From Paenibacillus swuensis (lineage in GTDB: Bacteria > Bacillota > Bacilli > Paenibacillales > DY6), in NCBI RefSeq assembly GCF_001644605.1, contig NZ_CP011388.1:4693501-4757500 (forward strand): a stretch of 64,000 nucleotides of DNA, written 5' to 3'. The notes under the pieces are model-generated. The model saw only the letters and a program-made list of their open reading frames with translations, was not told where the DNA came from and searched no databases. Shown in pieces: positions 62,462-64,000 of this stretch (position 1 is the stretch's first letter; every line of letters begins with the position of its first letter). Made by a program: the position numbers and the translations under genes.

Positions 62462-62494
62462 AGAAGGACACTTGCCTATGGGCAGTGTCCTTCT
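62462..62494. terminator. Bidirectional terminator after the cyd operon
   Basis: AGAAGGACACT and AGTGTCCTTCT pair perfectly (11 bp) around TGCCTATGGGC, between convergent cydS and the DUF11 gene. Confidence 0.88.
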
Positions 62495-62507
62495 CTGTTG
62501 TTTCAGG

Positions 62508-64000
62508 CTATTCTTCATCATCTTCCACAGTCAGCAGCTCTCGGTTTGAAATGATGTCATGTTCTCTCCGTAATAGTCCCGCGACCGTGTTGAAACGCCC
62601 GTTCGCAACCAGCGGGAGCGAATTATTAGCCGGAACATCCAGCACTCGGACTTGGAAACGCAGCGAAATCGATTGATTAGGATCTAGTTGACCCAGACGT
62701 ATGCCGGCAATAATTTGTTGGATCGTAGCGACCTGTCCGTTAATGATCAGGGTGCCTTGAATAAATTGCAGTATGGGCGGAAGCGGCACATTCACAATCA
62801 GGTTGAAAATATTAATAAGGATCTGAGAAGAGATCGTCACATTAATCGTGACAATTTCATTAACTACAACCGCGGGGGGATTAACAATAATTTGAATAAC
62901 TGCAGGATTACCCCTAAGCGTAAAAACAGCTTCATTACTTTGGACCGCTAAAGGAGCTCGGGTACCGCCCGGCGTTTGAAATACGCCATTCACCGTCACC
63001 ACATCGCGGATCGTCGCCGGTAACGTCTCCGCATCAGGCAGAACCTGATACGTAACAGCAACGGTACCTCCGACAGGAATTGCAGGTAACGATATACCCG
63101 TTAACGGACTCTCTTGAGGGTCATCCACACCGTTTACCGTAACACTGCCTTCAATAAATCCATTCACCGTGGAATCGATTAGTACAGCACCAATCGCTGG
63201 AATTTCCCCTGAATTCGTAACAACTATGGTGTACAGTAGCGTATTTCCTGTTGTGATTTCATTCGCTCCTGCAAACTTTCGTACAGTAAGACTGGAAAGA
63301 AACACGGTCACAATCACAATATTGGATTGCGCCGGCAATTGCCCGCCTACTCTTCCGTTAGGGGTAATCGGATTAAACACGGCGCTAAACTGGTTAGGAA
63401 TCTGACGGTTATCAGGTACGCTAATCACCCTTGCCTGAAACGAAACGCTGGTAGATTGGGTAGGTTGTAAATTCCCCAGCTGAATGGAGTTGATTATATT
63501 CGGCAATGGCGTAATCGAAGCGCCAAGGGTTTGTGTTGAGCCCGGTATCAACTGCAAATTCGAACTCAAGACATCGGTTAAGACGATTTGAGTGGCTGTG
63601 GCGTTTCCTGTGTTCGTAATTCTTAATGTGAACGTTAAAATGTCATTCAATAACGTCTCAACCTTGTCTACCGTTTTTTGCAAAGTGAGTTGACCCTCAA
63701 ACACACTCACAATGACGGGGTTAGAGGACGAAGTTCCTGTAATTGGCGGACTGCCTACGAAAGGGATATAGGAATATTGAATATCTGCTTGATTAACAAT
63801 TTCTCTGGTACTTAAATTTAAACTGCTTGTCGGTACGATTCGCGCTGCAAAAGTGACGGTAACCGGACTGCTGATCGTCAGAGGTATGACTACCCCTGCG
63901 AGCGGATCGGCATTCGGTTGCGTAACTCCGTTAACCTGCAGGGAACCTGCCACGAATTGGGTACCCTGCGGTAGTTCATCAATGAATATTGTTTCTATGG
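62508..64000 (-). CDS. DUF11-repeat surface or secreted protein (5' part missing)
   Basis: The reading frame stays open to the window edge, so the N-terminus lies beyond base 64000; at least 497 residues are seen. It consists of tandem DUF11-type beta domains: each has D-x-L-T-F-T-L-R-I-T-N-T-G-like (LTFTLRITNTGNATATQIVL; LLYTIVVTNSGEIPAIGAVL; a diverged VTINVTISSQILINIFNLIV), then L-x-G-S-x-x-x-N-G and V-S-V-Q-x-R-V ends. Spacers carry the typical QSN-x-V linkers. The C-terminus (SNRELLTVEDDEE) is acidic and has no LPXTG, SLH or membrane helix, so attachment is unclear. Confidence 0.85.
   Translation of the reverse strand, partial: IETIFIDELPQGTQFVAGSLQVNGVTQPNADPLAGVVIPLTISSPVTVTFAARIVPTSSLNLSTREIVNQADIQYSYIPFVGSPPITGTSSSNPVIVSVFEGQLTLQKTVDKVETLLNDILTFTLRITNTGNATATQIVLTDVLSSNLQLIPGSTQTLGASITPLPNIINSIQLGNLQPTQSTSVSFQARVISVPDNRQIPNQFSAVFNPITPNGRVGGQLPAQSNIVIVTVFLSSLTVRKFAGANEITTGNTLLYTIVVTNSGEIPAIGAVLIDSTVNGFIEGSVTVNGVDDPQESPLTGISLPAIPVGGTVAVTYQVLPDAETLPATIRDVVTVNGVFQTPGGTRAPLAVQSNEAVFTLRGNPAVIQIIVNPPAVVVNEIVTINVTISSQILINIFNLIVNVPLPPILQFIQGTLIINGQVATIQQIIAGIRLGQLDPNQSISLRFQVRVLDVPANNSLPLVANGRFNTVAGLLRREHDIISNRELLTVEDDEE

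Overview
The window looks like chromosomal DNA of a spore-forming, polysaccharide-degrading Bacillota, most probably Paenibacillus or a close relative. Supporting signs are S-layer-homology (SLH) anchored amylase, AraC-type response regulators paired with YesM-type kinases beside sugar ABC importers that lack their own ATPase, a KimA-type potassium importer, HelD, a CydA/CydB/CydS-type bd oxidase and a collagen-like surface protein. Genus assignment is inference from gene content; no rRNA gene is present. I found no tRNA, rRNA, CRISPR array, insertion sequence or phage.

Layout. 1-9.2 kb: two sugar-permease genes (+) converge on a 2317-residue cell-surface amylopullulanase (-) whose promoter region carries three LacI/CcpA-type operators. 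9.2-12.2 kb: a DUF3900-like gene and kimA. 12.4-19.0 kb: a complete CUT1 sugar importer (binding protein plus two permeases) with its kinase and regulator. 19.2-28.6 kb: mostly single genes (methyltransferase-like, DUF218, kinase-like phosphotransferase, small hydrophilic protein, DUF4309, collagen-like protein, glycosyltransferase, SDR epimerase, NlpC/P60). 28.7-32.4 kb: quinone and electrophile defence, namely an mhqO-mhqD-mhqR-like operon with DUF2277 and a nearby azoreductase. 32.5-50.1 kb: a polysaccharide-utilisation locus with two GH5 enzymes, a GH38 alpha-mannosidase, an LplABC-like importer and a kinase/regulator pair. 50.4-52.1 kb: an AraC regulator divergent from a flavodoxin-fold oxidoreductase. 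52.1-56.8 kb: arsenic resistance, with a cysteine-rich MarR plus ArsO-like flavoprotein on one strand and arsR-arsB-arsC-phosphatase on the other. 56.9-62.5 kb: helD, divergent from a cytochrome bd operon. 62.5-64 kb: a DUF11-repeat protein cut by the window edge.

How the parts work together. The two carbohydrate regions follow the same logic: a surface or secreted enzyme cuts polymer, a CUT1 importer without an ATPase (a shared MsmX-type ATPase is expected elsewhere) takes up oligosaccharide, and a YesM/YesN pair or LacI/CcpA-type operator sets expression. The stress regions (mhq, azoR, ars, cyd, helD) have unusually readable promoters: good -35/-10 boxes directly overlapped by palindromes that fit known MhqR and Rex sites, and a repeated 13-bp palindrome that I propose as the operator of the cysteine-rich MarR.

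The most novel candidates are the MarR/ArsO module with its shared operator, the convergent promoters and long inverted repeat in front of helD, a 39-residue membrane peptide preceding cydA, and the GH5/GH38 locus of unknown substrate. Functions are assigned from motifs and remembered family features only; no database search was possible.
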